5,979 nt of DNA, taken from positions 1 through 5,979 of the forward strand of contig CALDKP010000237.1 of NCBI GenBank assembly GCA_937898535.1, in the 5' to 3' direction. This DNA comes from an uncultured Sphingomonadales bacterium. GTDB lineage: Bacteria; Pseudomonadota; Alphaproteobacteria; Sphingomonadales; Sphingomonadaceae. Position numbers and translations under genes: made by a program. Of the stretch, positions 1 through 4,193 are shown piece by piece. Every line of letters begins with the position of its first letter. The stretch's first letter is position 1. Below the pieces are notes generated by a model. That model had not been told where the DNA came from, made no database searches, and worked only from the letters and a program-made list of their open reading frames with translations.

Positions 1-202
1 CGATATAGACCCAAGGCTTTTTGCCTGCCGCGCGTTCTTCCGGCGTCAAGGTCTGATGACCTTCAACGCTGATGCTTTCGATCTGCCATTCGGCGTTGCG
101 GTCGTACTGGATTTCGGCGCAGCCGTTGATGAGCGCCGCCGGGATACCGTTTGCGATAACCAGCGGCAGTTCTTCAAATTCGTATGAGAAAATGTTGCTC
201 AT
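1..202 (-). CDS. Hypothetical phage protein, 3' end beyond left edge
   Basis: An open frame on the minus strand starts at ATG 202-200 and runs without a stop to the window edge, giving 67 visible residues beginning MSNIFSYEFEELPLVIANGI. The transcript just upstream reads AAAGGGGATGAAG, so a GGGG Shine-Dalgarno-like run sits about 6 bases before this ATG. An in-frame ATG at 208 is a possible alternative start but is too close to the GGGG. The stop of the pentapeptide gene lies 39 bases upstream, so this is probably the next gene of the leftward operon. The visible part is acidic, with no membrane segment and no motif I recognise. Function unknown. Reality of the gene is fairly sure because of the ribosome site, the operon position and the balanced composition. 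Confidence 0.65.
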   Translation of the reverse strand, partial: MSNIFSYEFEELPLVIANGIPAALINGCAEIQYDRNAEWQIESISVEGHQTLTPEERAAGKKPWVYI

Positions 203-241
203 CTTCATCCCCTTTATCTGCTTGGGCTGTGATGTGGTGGG

Positions 242-811
242 TTAGGCGGCTACTGCTTTGGCTTCGGTCATCAACCCGCGAATGTGAGCAATCGAAACCA
301 TGCTGCGAACGATGGCTTCTGTTTCGCGACCGAGCGGCGTCTTTCCGCGCGTTGCAGTCCAGTGGCTTTCCGCTTGCGCCAGCGTGAAATATCGGCATCC
401 GGCCTTGATCATCGGCTCGCTATCGCCCTTGAGTTTTTGCAAAAAGAACGCATATCCATCAGAGCGCGTTGCTCCTTGAATGATCCATTGCTCTCCAAGG
501 TACGCGCCGCCGAGGTCCGCGCCGCCGAGGTCCGCGCGGCTGAGGTTCGCGCGGCTGAGGTCCGCGCCGCCGAGGTCCGCGCCGCCGAGGTACGCGCGGC
601 TGAGGTACGCGCGGCCGAGGTTCGCGCCGCCGAGGTCCGCGCCGCCGAGGTTCGCGCCGCCGAGGTCCGCGCCGCTGAGGTCCGCGCCGCTTTTGATGGC
701 CCACTTCACTGCCAAACCGAGCTTGACGCTTGTCAGTTCATTCTCACTGCATTCGATCTCCGCAGTGATTTGAACAGCGCCGGTAAATCGGCTGAGGATA
801 TCGAATTTCAT
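242..811 (-). CDS. Pentapeptide-repeat protein with phage-type C-terminal domain
   Basis: This 189-aa protein has three parts: an N-terminal cap (residues 1-42, MKFDILSRFTGAVQITAEIE...), 13 uninterrupted pentapeptides of the A(D/N/Y)L(S/G)(G/R/E) type (residues about 43-107, from ADLSG to AYLGE), and an 80-residue C-terminal domain beginning QWIIQGATRSDGYAFFLQ. Pentapeptide repeats fold into a right-handed quadrilateral beta-helix; some family members mimic DNA and bind gyrase, but many have no known role. The C-terminal part, with EPMIKAGCRYFTLAQAESHW and an IRGL near the end, resembles a domain I associate with phage pentapeptide proteins (from memory). I chose ATG 811 because a GGGG lies about 7 bases upstream; an in-frame ATG at 823 would fall inside the conserved 31-bp leader block. 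It is the third gene of the leftward operon. The role in the phage is unknown. Confidence 0.85.
   Translation of the reverse strand: MKFDILSRFTGAVQITAEIECSENELTSVKLGLAVKWAIKSGADLSGADLGGANLGGADLGGANLGRAYLSRAYLGGADLGGADLSRANLSRADLGGADLGGAYLGEQWIIQGATRSDGYAFFLQKLKGDSEPMIKAGCRYFTLAQAESHWTATRGKTPLGRETEAIVRSMVSIAHIRGLMTEAKAVAA
491..685 (-). repeat. Tandem 15-bp repeats encoding 13 pentapeptides
   Basis: About 13 imperfect copies of a 15-base unit (plus-strand form close to GCCGCCGAGGTCCGC) lie head to tail. They vary mainly by C/T and GCC/GCG changes. The unit length equals exactly one pentapeptide, so the array is coding repeat DNA rather than a CRISPR or a non-coding satellite. The near-identity of neighbouring units suggests recent expansion by slippage or unequal recombination. 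Confidence 0.9.
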
Positions 812-817
812 TTGCTG

Positions 818-848
818 CCCCATCCGCCCCGCCGTGGGGCCGTTGTCT
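818..848 (-). repeat. 31-bp leader block, copy A (before pentapeptide gene)
   Basis: These 31 bases are identical to 1371-1401. Read on the minus strand the block contains GCCCC-loop-GGGGC (plus-strand arms 826-830 and 836-840, 5-base loop) and then GGATGGGG, ending 6 bases before the ATG at 811. Placing a small GC hairpin and a G-rich run right before the start codon suggests a translation-initiation or RNA-binding leader element. It may instead be a trace of duplication of the 5' end of one gene. Confidence 0.75.
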
Positions 849-886
849 TGGGCCGCCTTGGCCCTGTGTTGAAATTGTGTGAGTGG

Positions 887-1153
887 TTAAGCGGTGATGA
901 TCTTTTCACGCAGCCGATAAAGTTTGGGCGTGTTCCAACCGTGGTTTTCTTTGCTGAAGCAAGAGACGAACTCGCGCCGGTCGGCGTCCATTTGCTCAAT
1001 CAGATTTGCGACCTGACGCAAAAGCTCGCATTGGCCGATTGTGATCGTTTCTTCGAGCGCCAATTGACGAAGTTCGGATGCTATTGCGGGGATGGTTTCG
1101 CTGGGTATTCCCGCCGCTAATTCCGAAACCGTTTTCGGCAGAATGTATTTCAT
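887..1153 (-). CDS. Hypothetical 88-aa protein of the leftward operon
   Basis: The protein starts MKYILPKTVSELAAGIPSET and is predicted by eye to be mostly helical, with ELRQLALEETITIGQCELLR and QVANLIEQMDADRREFVSC as likely amphipathic helices. There is no signal peptide or membrane segment, and I do not recognise a family. The start is ATG 1153, the first in frame, with a weak GCGGAAAC about 8 bases upstream. It lies 60 bases downstream of the 49-aa gene and 75 bases upstream of the pentapeptide gene, all on the minus strand, so co-transcription is likely. Three reading frames overlap here; this one fits the surrounding leftward gene order and has balanced composition. Function unknown. Confidence 0.6.
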   Translation of the reverse strand: MKYILPKTVSELAAGIPSETIPAIASELRQLALEETITIGQCELLRQVANLIEQMDADRREFVSCFSKENHGWNTPKLYRLREKIITA

Positions 1154-1213
1154 TGTTTTGTTTCCGCGCTCTTGTGAGCATGAGAAGCTGGTTTTGTTGC
1201 TCTTAAGAGCAGA

Positions 1214-1363
1214 TCAGAATTTCCAGCCAGCGAGATCGCGAAGGAGATGCTCCGCGTCGGCGCGGTCAGCGCACTCGCGGCAGACACGAACGATCCGACC
1301 TTCAGCGACGCACACGACGTAGAGGGCGCCGGTAACTTCGTGAGTTGCGATCTGGTATGCCAT
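1214..1363 (-). CDS. Hypothetical 49-aa protein, first gene of leftward operon
   Basis: The small soluble protein begins MAYQIATHEVTGALYVVCVA and ends with CRECADRADAEHLLRDLAGW plus KF. The beta-rich first half followed by a helix looks like a compact domain. Its cysteines (one at position 18, then a C-x2-C pair) are too few for a clear zinc site. The frame is open further upstream to 1456, but I chose ATG 1363 because GGGGAAAGCAG precedes it and because it stands in the same relation to the 31-bp leader block as the pentapeptide gene does. Two copies of the 16-bp regulatory motif lie 50-100 bases upstream, so it is probably the promoter-proximal gene of a leftward transcript. I recognise no family. 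Confidence 0.6.
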   Translation of the reverse strand: MAYQIATHEVTGALYVVCVAEGRIVRVCRECADRADAEHLLRDLAGWKF

Positions 1364-1370
1364 CTGCTTT

Positions 1371-1401
1371 CCCCATCCGCCCCGCCGTGGGGCCGTTGTC
1401 T
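1371..1401 (-). repeat. 31-bp leader block, copy B (before 49-aa gene)
   Basis: This is a perfect second copy of 818-848, with the same GCCCC/GGGGC hairpin (plus-strand arms 1379-1383 and 1389-1393). It ends 7 bases before the start codon at 1363, compared with 6 bases in copy A. The genes that follow the two copies are unrelated in sequence, which argues that the block was kept or copied as a 5' leader rather than as part of a coding domain. Confidence 0.75.
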
Positions 1402-1413
1402 GATGGAGATACC

Positions 1414-1429
1414 CATAGCATGACTGAAA
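1414..1429 (-). promoter_or_regulatory. Regulatory motif site 1 (leftward promoter region)
   Basis: Plus strand CATAGCATGACTGAAA; in the leftward direction it reads TTTCAGTCATGCTATG. It matches four other copies, all in the two regulatory intergenic regions of this window. It sits 50 bases upstream of the 49-aa gene. It is a likely operator or promoter-core element for the leftward early operon; which protein binds is not shown by the sequence, though the repressor and the Cro-like protein are the obvious candidates. Confidence 0.6.
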
Positions 1430-1448
1430 TTGACCTGCAACAGAAATC

Positions 1449-1474
1449 CATAGCAATACTGAAAATAATTTCAG
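1449..1474 (-). promoter_or_regulatory. Regulatory motif site 2 with palindrome CTGAAA-ATAA-TTTCAG
   Basis: CATAGCAATACTGAAA (1449-1464) is a second motif copy, and its CTGAAA half (1459-1464) is mirrored by TTTCAG at 1469-1474, making a perfect 6-bp inverted repeat with an ATAA centre. Such a dyad is the usual form of a dimeric HTH repressor site. On the minus strand TTGCCT stands 17 bases before TGCTAT, a weak sigma-70-like promoter that would place the dyad between -35 and -10. The promoter call is tentative; the dyad itself is plain. Confidence 0.6.
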
Positions 1475-1483
1475 GCAAAGAAA

Positions 1484-1506
1484 AACCCGCCAGAATCGGG
1501 CGGGTT
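1484..1506 (-). terminator. Intrinsic terminator of the repressor transcript
   Basis: The arms AACCCGCC (1484-1491) and GGCGGGTT (1499-1506) form an 8-bp GC-rich stem with a 7-base loop. On the minus strand the stem is followed by TTTTTCTTT, a good U-tract. It lies just after the stop of the small frame behind the repressor gene (1528) and before the next leftward promoter region, so it separates the repressor transcript from the leftward early operon. Confidence 0.85.
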
Positions 1507-1527
1507 AGGTCGGGTGCAAGCAGGCTG

Positions 1528-1671
1528 TTATTTACGACGTTTCCGCCACCAGCGGGCAAAATCTGGGTTTTCGGCCATGAATGCCGGGACTCGCTCGTCT
1601 GGCATCTGGCCGCTTAATATGACGGCCTCCCAAGCCTCATATTGTTCCGGGCGGATTGGCTCTGCCGCAGC
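1528..1671 (-). CDS. Small frame in phase after repressor stop codon
   Basis: Directly after the repressor's TGA (1674-1672) the same frame stays open for 47 codons to TAA (1530-1528). It encodes a well-formed peptide containing EPIRPEQYEAWEAVILSGQM, then MAENPDFARWWRKRRK at the end. The composition (WEA, ARWW, basic tail) looks like a genuine small protein. No ATG, GTG or TTG start is in frame before the internal ATG at 1605, which alone would give 25 residues. Three readings are possible: a gene that has lost its start, an unusual start codon, or a C-terminal extension of the repressor made by stop-codon readthrough. It is presumably co-transcribed with the repressor, because the terminator lies 20 bases further on. 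I do not recognise the family with certainty. Confidence 0.4.
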   Translation of the reverse strand, partial: AAAEPIRPEQYEAWEAVILSGQMPDERVPAFMAENPDFARWWRKRRK

Positions 1672-2016
1672 TCACGAATCAGTCCCCGTTTTGACAACAG
1701 TTTTAGCCAGCTCAACAATCATCTGACGTTCGCCGGGCTTGGCCCGTTCCCAAATCGACCATATAGCGTCGTCCCCGGTCGGGTCTACCGTCAAGAGCTG
1801 GCCGGGGTCGCATCCAAGGGCGTCTGCAAGGGCTTCCAGGCCCTCTTGGCTGTAGCCCTGCAACCCCCTCTCTAGCTGGGACACGTTCCCCACGGACCAT
1901 CCTACGCGCTCGGCTAGCTGTTCCTGCGTCAGCTCGCGGTACTCTCGCCATTGCTTCAGGAAGATCCGGCGCCGAACCTGCGGTTGTTTAAAGCGGGGAA
2001 CTACTTTCTTAGCCAT
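1672..2016 (-). CDS. XRE-family phage repressor (CI-like, short form)
   Basis: The 114-aa DNA-binding protein has a clear HTH_3/XRE domain: RELTQEQLAERVGWSVGNVS (about residues 27-46) followed by QLERGLQGYSQEGLEALADA, with LGCDPGQLL ending the domain. The rest (residues 79-114) is a short helical tail likely used for dimerisation. There is no S24 autocleavage domain, so induction would not follow the LexA/CI self-cleavage route. It is divergent from a Cro-like gene, the classic arrangement of a lysogeny switch, so I infer it is the prophage repressor. I chose ATG 2016; GTG 2031 would add five residues (MDSFS), and GGTGGA lies 10 bases before ATG 2016. A motif copy (2008-2023) overlaps this ATG, as expected if the gene is autoregulated. 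Confidence 0.85.
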   Translation of the reverse strand: MAKKVVPRFKQPQVRRRIFLKQWREYRELTQEQLAERVGWSVGNVSQLERGLQGYSQEGLEALADALGCDPGQLLTVDPTGDDAIWSIWERAKPGERQMIVELAKTVVKTGTDS

Positions 2017-2023
2017 ACTGAAA
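2008..2023 (-). promoter_or_regulatory. Regulatory motif site 3, overlapping repressor start codon
   Basis: Plus strand CTTAGCCATACTGAAA differs from site 2 at two of 16 positions. In the direction of repressor transcription it reads TTTCAGTATGGCTAAG and contains the ATG itself. Binding here would block repressor expression. This copy is the least certain, because the first codons (ATGGCTAAG) alone account for half of the match. Confidence 0.4.
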
Positions 2024-2051
2024 CTATCCACCGCAATGCAAAACCAGAGAA

Positions 2052-2067
2052 CATAGCCCTACTGAAG
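2052..2067 (-). promoter_or_regulatory. Regulatory motif site 4, repressor promoter side
   Basis: Plus strand CATAGCCCTACTGAAG; in the leftward direction it reads CTTCAGTAGGGCTATG. It faces site 5 (2086-2101) as a large inverted repeat with an 18-base spacer. The leftward TATGTT at its end could serve as a -10 for the repressor gene. It is the left operator half of the divergent switch. Confidence 0.6.
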
Positions 2068-2085
2068 AAAACGCTTGCGGGGCGG

Positions 2086-2101
2086 TTTCAGTAATGCTAT
2101 G
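2086..2101 (+). promoter_or_regulatory. Regulatory motif site 5, cro-side promoter
   Basis: It reads TTTCAGTAATGCTATG in the rightward direction, the inverted partner of site 4, and ends 8 bases before the Cro-like start codon. TTGCGG at 2075 with 17-base spacing to TATGGG at 2098 is a weak sigma-70-like pair; if used, the Cro-like mRNA would have a very short or no leader. The shared motif links expression of this operon with the two leftward ones. Confidence 0.6.
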
Positions 2102-2109
2102 GGTTCGAT

Positions 2110-2307
2110 ATGCAGCTTTCAGATTGGCTTTTAGCGAACAAGATCAAACGCAAGGATTTTGCGGCGCAGATTGGCGTCTCACCGCAGACCATTACGGGTT
2201 GGTGCAAAGGGACATTTTGGATCAAGCACGATCAGGCGAAGGCGGTTTTCAAGGCGACGGACGGCGCTGTAACGCCAACGGATTTCTTGAAAGAGGATGC
2301 TGCATGA
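2110..2307 (+). CDS. Cro-like HTH regulator
   Basis: This 65-aa protein is little more than one helix-turn-helix: MQLSDWLLANKIKRKDFAAQ then IGVSPQTITGWCKGTFWIKH, the second segment carrying the recognition helix, and a tail ending TPTDFLKEDAA. Its size, divergent position to the repressor and first place in the rightward operon match Cro or YdaS-type regulators. By analogy it would repress the lysogenic promoter and permit early gene expression. The start ATG 2110 has almost no ribosome site (only ATGGG upstream), consistent with a short-leader transcript from the promoter at site 5. The stop TGA overlaps the next ATG as ATGA. Confidence 0.85.
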   Translation: MQLSDWLLANKIKRKDFAAQIGVSPQTITGWCKGTFWIKHDQAKAVFKATDGAVTPTDFLKEDAA

Positions 2308-2762
2308 AAACCGCGCGCGGCACCGGAATGCGGGTGCACAAGGTCCACGTTCGGTTTGGCACCCCACTACCGGGGCGGCCTGCCGATAGTAAGTTAGGCG
2401 ATCGAATTGTTGAGGTCCGCAAACTTCTGCGGACAGACTTGTCGCTAAACGAGATCGCGGAAATCTTGGGCGTGTCGATGCCGTGCCTGCGCGGCTTCGT
2501 TAAGCGTCGGAACATTTGCAATCTCACAGATCGACGCATGTTCAATACTCTTCAGAAGTCCCTCGCTCGCGAGGAAGCACGCCAGCATAGCTCAGATGTA
2601 GAGCAGCCGCTTTGTAGGCGGACGCGCGCAGACTCAAGCCCTGCTGCTGGCACCATTTCACTGGATAACGCCGCCATCTCTCAGGATCAGCACGGCCCAA
2701 TAAACGAACGCGGCGAACGCCAGAACAAGAACAACGTAGCGCATCATGGGAGTCTCGCATGA
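2304..2762 (+). CDS. HTH protein, with a doubtful C-terminal half
   Basis: The start ATG 2304 overlaps the Cro-like stop (ATGA). Residues 1-92 look genuine: a basic N-terminus, then DRIVEVRKLLRTDLSLNEIA and EILGVSMPCLRGFVKRRNIC, a resolvase/Myb-like helix-turn-helix at about residues 40-70, followed by a basic helix. This suggests a DNA-binding early regulator. From about residue 93 the frame runs through a tRNA-like cloverleaf (2581-2655) and antisense to a small hydrophobic ORF (2658-2747). There it becomes a low-complexity polar string rich in Q, N, S and R. The true ancestral stop may have been near 2580, with the present end at 2762 a by-product of the inserted elements. However, the terminal TGA forms a neat ATGA with the next gene, which favours real translation to the end. 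Confidence 0.65.
   Translation: MKTARGTGMRVHKVHVRFGTPLPGRPADSKLGDRIVEVRKLLRTDLSLNEIAEILGVSMPCLRGFVKRRNICNLTDRRMFNTLQKSLAREEARQHSSDVEQPLCRRTRADSSPAAGTISLDNAAISQDQHGPINERGERQNKNNVAHHGSLA
2581..2655 (+). tRNA. tRNA-Thr(UGU)-like cloverleaf with encoded CCA, degenerate
   Basis: Seventy-five bases fit the tRNA plan position by position. The acceptor stem GCCAGCA/TGCTGGC is perfect (2581-2587 with 2645-2651); T8 and A9 follow; D stem GCTC/GAGC (2590-2593, 2601-2604); A26; anticodon stem GCCGC/GCGGA with 4 of 5 pairs; 7-base loop TTTGTAG (2611-2617) with anticodon TGT; 5-base variable loop; T stem GCAGA/CCTGC with 4 of 5 pairs; T loop CTCAAGC; then ACCA. A37, G1-C72, C2-G71, G35 and U36 agree with threonine identity. 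Odd points are a 7-base D loop lacking one of G18/G19, the G53-C61 pair replaced by A-C, T54 replaced by C, and G38. It may be a decayed phage tRNA or a tRNA mimic. It overlaps the HTH reading frame. Confidence 0.6.
2658..2747 (-). CDS. Small single-pass membrane peptide, antisense
   Basis: A 29-codon minus-strand frame begins MMRYVVLVLAFAAFVYWAVL and ends RDGGVIQ before TGA (2660-2658). One uninterrupted stretch of about 20 hydrophobic residues is flanked by Arg on both sides, the look of a small inner-membrane protein or toxin/holin-like peptide. It lies between the tRNA-like element (3 bases away) and the start of the 58-aa gene, against the direction of the operon. The ribosome site is weak (GCGAGA). 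The opposite-strand sequence is the low-complexity tail of the HTH frame, so this may be the strand that evolved as coding here. A chance hydrophobic frame is possible; I recognise no family. Confidence 0.35.
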   Translation of the reverse strand: MMRYVVLVLAFAAFVYWAVLILRDGGVIQ

Positions 2763-2935
2763 AGTTTGCTTTTGGAGATCGCGTGCGTTCGCAGAAGGTG
2801 CGGGGGCGCGCAGAGTTCGTCGGCGTCGCTACGTATGTCGGCAAGAAATATTATCACGTTCGTGATGACGACGGCTTTCATTGGCACCGTACCGACGAGG
2901 AGCTTTCCGCTGTACCGCAAGAGGTCGCAGCATGA
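2759..2935 (+). CDS. Hypothetical 58-aa SH3-like protein
   Basis: This 58-aa gene starts at ATG 2759 (ATGA overlap with the previous stop) and ends at TGA 2935, itself inside the next ATGA. The protein, MKFAFGDRVRSQKVRGRAEF then VGVATYVGKKYYHVRDDDGF and HWHRTDEELSAVPQEVAA, has the pattern of a small five-strand barrel: a GDRV start, a conserved-looking hydrophobic alternation, and an acidic turn before the final strand. Phage genomes carry many such KOW/SH3-like proteins that bind nucleic acid or other proteins, but nothing here shows a specific role. The flanking 4-base overlaps make it a confident gene despite its size. Confidence 0.75.
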   Translation: MKFAFGDRVRSQKVRGRAEFVGVATYVGKKYYHVRDDDGFHWHRTDEELSAVPQEVAA

Positions 2936-3249
2936 CCCGCCATTTCGGATTGACGACCCGCGCGACCGTCGGGGCAAACCAATCGCGCGGGCCTCACATC
3001 GGCGCAGAAACGCGCGCCAATAACGTAATTCAGTTGCCTGACTCTTCCTCCCTTGGTCAGGCCAACTCGCGGCGCTTAACGGCTGCCGCGCCTTTTATAA
3101 CCGCTGACCCGCCTCTCAAATTCGGCAAGGTCACGCAAGCGTTGATCGACGTAGGCGCGCTGCTCGTTGCTGCGCTTGTCGTCAGTCTGACTGGGGCTGG
3201 CGTCGGAATCTCTCTGTTCATCCTTTTTTTCGTGGACTTGCATTGGTGA
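2932..3249 (+). CDS. Hypothetical membrane-anchored protein, 105 aa
   Basis: I chose ATG 2932 because it overlaps the previous stop (ATGA); an in-frame ATG at 2881 lies inside the 58-aa gene. Residues 1-65 are polar and of low complexity (MTRHFGLTTRATVGANQSRG at the start). Residues about 70-101 are strongly hydrophobic, from LIDVGALLVAALVVSLTGAG to VGISLFILFFVDLHW, enough for one long helix or a tight two-helix hairpin with a Gly-rich turn. The protein would thus be a C-terminally anchored inner-membrane protein with a cytoplasmic or periplasmic polar head. No family is recognised. The following gene starts by a GTGA overlap. Confidence 0.65.
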   Translation: MTRHFGLTTRATVGANQSRGPHIGAETRANNVIQLPDSSSLGQANSRRLTAAAPFITADPPLKFGKVTQALIDVGALLVAALVVSLTGAGVGISLFILFFVDLHW

Positions 3250-3365
3250 AAGCAGCTTCGCGGTTGCCGCCGCGAGGGTCTGCCAAGGATTTTTATAGCG
3301 CGGATGCTTCTGCGCTTATCAACGCGGCTCGTCTCCTTCGCTCTATGGATAGCGCCAGAGATTAG
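3246..3365 (+). CDS. Hypothetical 39-aa protein with GTG start
   Basis: A GTG at 3246 overlaps the preceding TGA (GTGA) and opens a 39-codon frame to TAG 3363-3365. The peptide starts MKAASRLPPRGSAKDFYSAD and continues ASALINAARLLRSMDSARD, an amphipathic helix. The junction type matches the rest of the operon, which is the main support. After it come 31 bases containing the strong ribosome site of the DnaA-like gene. Function unknown. Confidence 0.5.
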   Translation: MKAASRLPPRGSAKDFYSADASALINAARLLRSMDSARD

Positions 3366-3396
3366 CGCAAACGAGATCAGGTGAGGGGGAGTAAGT

Positions 3397-3861
3397 ATGA
3401 GTTTGGTTGCAGAGCTTCACGTCGCGCATAAGCAACGGCTGATCCGCTTGGGGGCGTTGCCGCGCCCTGTTGTGATTGAACCGCCAGCGCCAGAACCCGA
3501 ACCCGCTCCAGAACCCACGCCCGAACCAAAGGAGTTTTGGTTTCGCATCGTTTCTGACAAGCCGGCGCCCGGCGCGGAAACCATGATCGAGGATGTTCTT
3601 CGCGCGTGCTGCAAATACTTTGACATCACGCGCAGCCAGATCACGTCAGCGCGCCGGACGGCGAACGTAGTCTATCCGCGACAAATCGCGATGTATCTCT
3701 GCAAGCTCCACACGACGAAATCATACCCCGAGATCGGCCGGCGCATCGGCGGGAGAGATCATACTACAGTTCTGCATGGGCATCGCAAGATTGAGGCGAC
3801 AATCAAGCAAGACTGGCTGCTGGCCTATGACGTTGCAATGGTGGAGGCGGGGCTTCGATGA
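3397..3861 (+). CDS. DnaA domain IV-like DNA-binding protein
   Basis: The 154-aa protein carries, at residues about 62-140, the C-terminal DNA-binding domain of the replication initiator DnaA: MIEDVLRACCKYFDITRSQI, then RR and YPRQIAMYLCKLHTTKSYPE, then IGRRIGGRDHTTVLHGHRKI. GGRDHTTVLHG is the DnaA signature that reads the DnaA box. The AAA+ ATPase domain is absent; residues 29-46 are instead a Pro/Glu-rich linker (PAPEPEPAPEPTPEPK) after a short basic N-terminal segment. Such proteins in phages could bind the host or phage origin, compete with DnaA, or act as transcription regulators; which one is not shown. A strong AGGGGGAG lies 6 bases before ATG 3397. This is the only well-spaced ribosome site of the operon, so it may be highly translated. 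Its stop overlaps the next start (ATGA). Confidence 0.88.
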   Translation: MSLVAELHVAHKQRLIRLGALPRPVVIEPPAPEPEPAPEPTPEPKEFWFRIVSDKPAPGAETMIEDVLRACCKYFDITRSQITSARRTANVVYPRQIAMYLCKLHTTKSYPEIGRRIGGRDHTTVLHGHRKIEATIKQDWLLAYDVAMVEAGLR

Positions 3862-4193
3862 AATTCAAACCGAAATGGACTGACGAAGATACCAAGATGG
3901 CTCGCCGGATGCTTCTGGAGAATGCCACCGAGGAAGAATTTATCGAAGCATTCGGACGCGGCAAAAAATCGGCGCGAGACCGAATGAGGCATGTTGACGG
4001 GACCAGGATTCGCGACCGCAGGAAAGAAGCACCGAAGCCCGCACAGGCGATCGAGCACTCCAAGGGCATCCCGGCAGAAGTCCTGGAGGACGCTGTTCGT
4101 CGGGCATGTGCCGAGCGGTCTATAACCGCGATGCTGTGTGGCGATCCTGCTCCGGGGCAATCGGCTCTGGATAAGCGGGAATTGCGCGCATGA
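3858..4193 (+). CDS. Myb/SANT-like early protein, 111 aa
   Basis: The N-terminus KPKWTDEDTKMARRMLLENA followed by TEEEFIEAFGRGKKSARDRM has the W-x2-E/D-E pattern and three-helix spacing of SANT/Myb or GcrA-type DNA-binding domains (residues about 6-46). A basic linker follows. The C-terminal half includes IPAEVLEDAVRRACAERSIT and CGDPAPGQSALDKR, an ending that I recall from phage proteins with DNA-binding N-termini. I infer a DNA-binding early regulator or replication accessory protein; no catalytic motif is seen. The start ATG 3858 overlaps the DnaA-like stop, and the stop TGA overlaps the next ATG. Confidence 0.7.
   Translation: MKFKPKWTDEDTKMARRMLLENATEEEFIEAFGRGKKSARDRMRHVDGTRIRDRRKEAPKPAQAIEHSKGIPAEVLEDAVRRACAERSITAMLCGDPAPGQSALDKRELRA

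Noticed and set aside
491..685. Tandem repeats resembling a CRISPR array
   Set aside because: Units are contiguous 15-mers without spacers and translate as A(D/N)LxG pentapeptides.
284..1120. Long plus-strand ORF (278 aa) with many AAEVR repeats
   Set aside because: It is the reverse shadow of the pentapeptide array. The 15-bp unit keeps all frames open, there is no ribosome site or recognisable domain, and it runs against the operon.
2094..2303. Upstream extension of the HTH gene from ATG 2094
   Set aside because: This stretch is another frame of the Cro-like gene, and ATG 2304 forms the ATGA junction typical of the operon.
2542..2844. Minus-strand 100-aa ORF over the tRNA-like region
   Set aside because: It is basic and low-complexity, crosses the tRNA-like element and the confident 58-aa gene, and shows no start signal; the 29-codon membrane frame is the only protein-like minus-strand frame here.
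4163..4172. Possible DnaA box near the DnaA-like gene (reverse TTATCCAGA)
   Set aside because: One mismatch to TTATCCACA, single copy, inside a coding region; other TATCCAC-like sites (2024, 5382) are weaker. No cluster that would indicate an origin.
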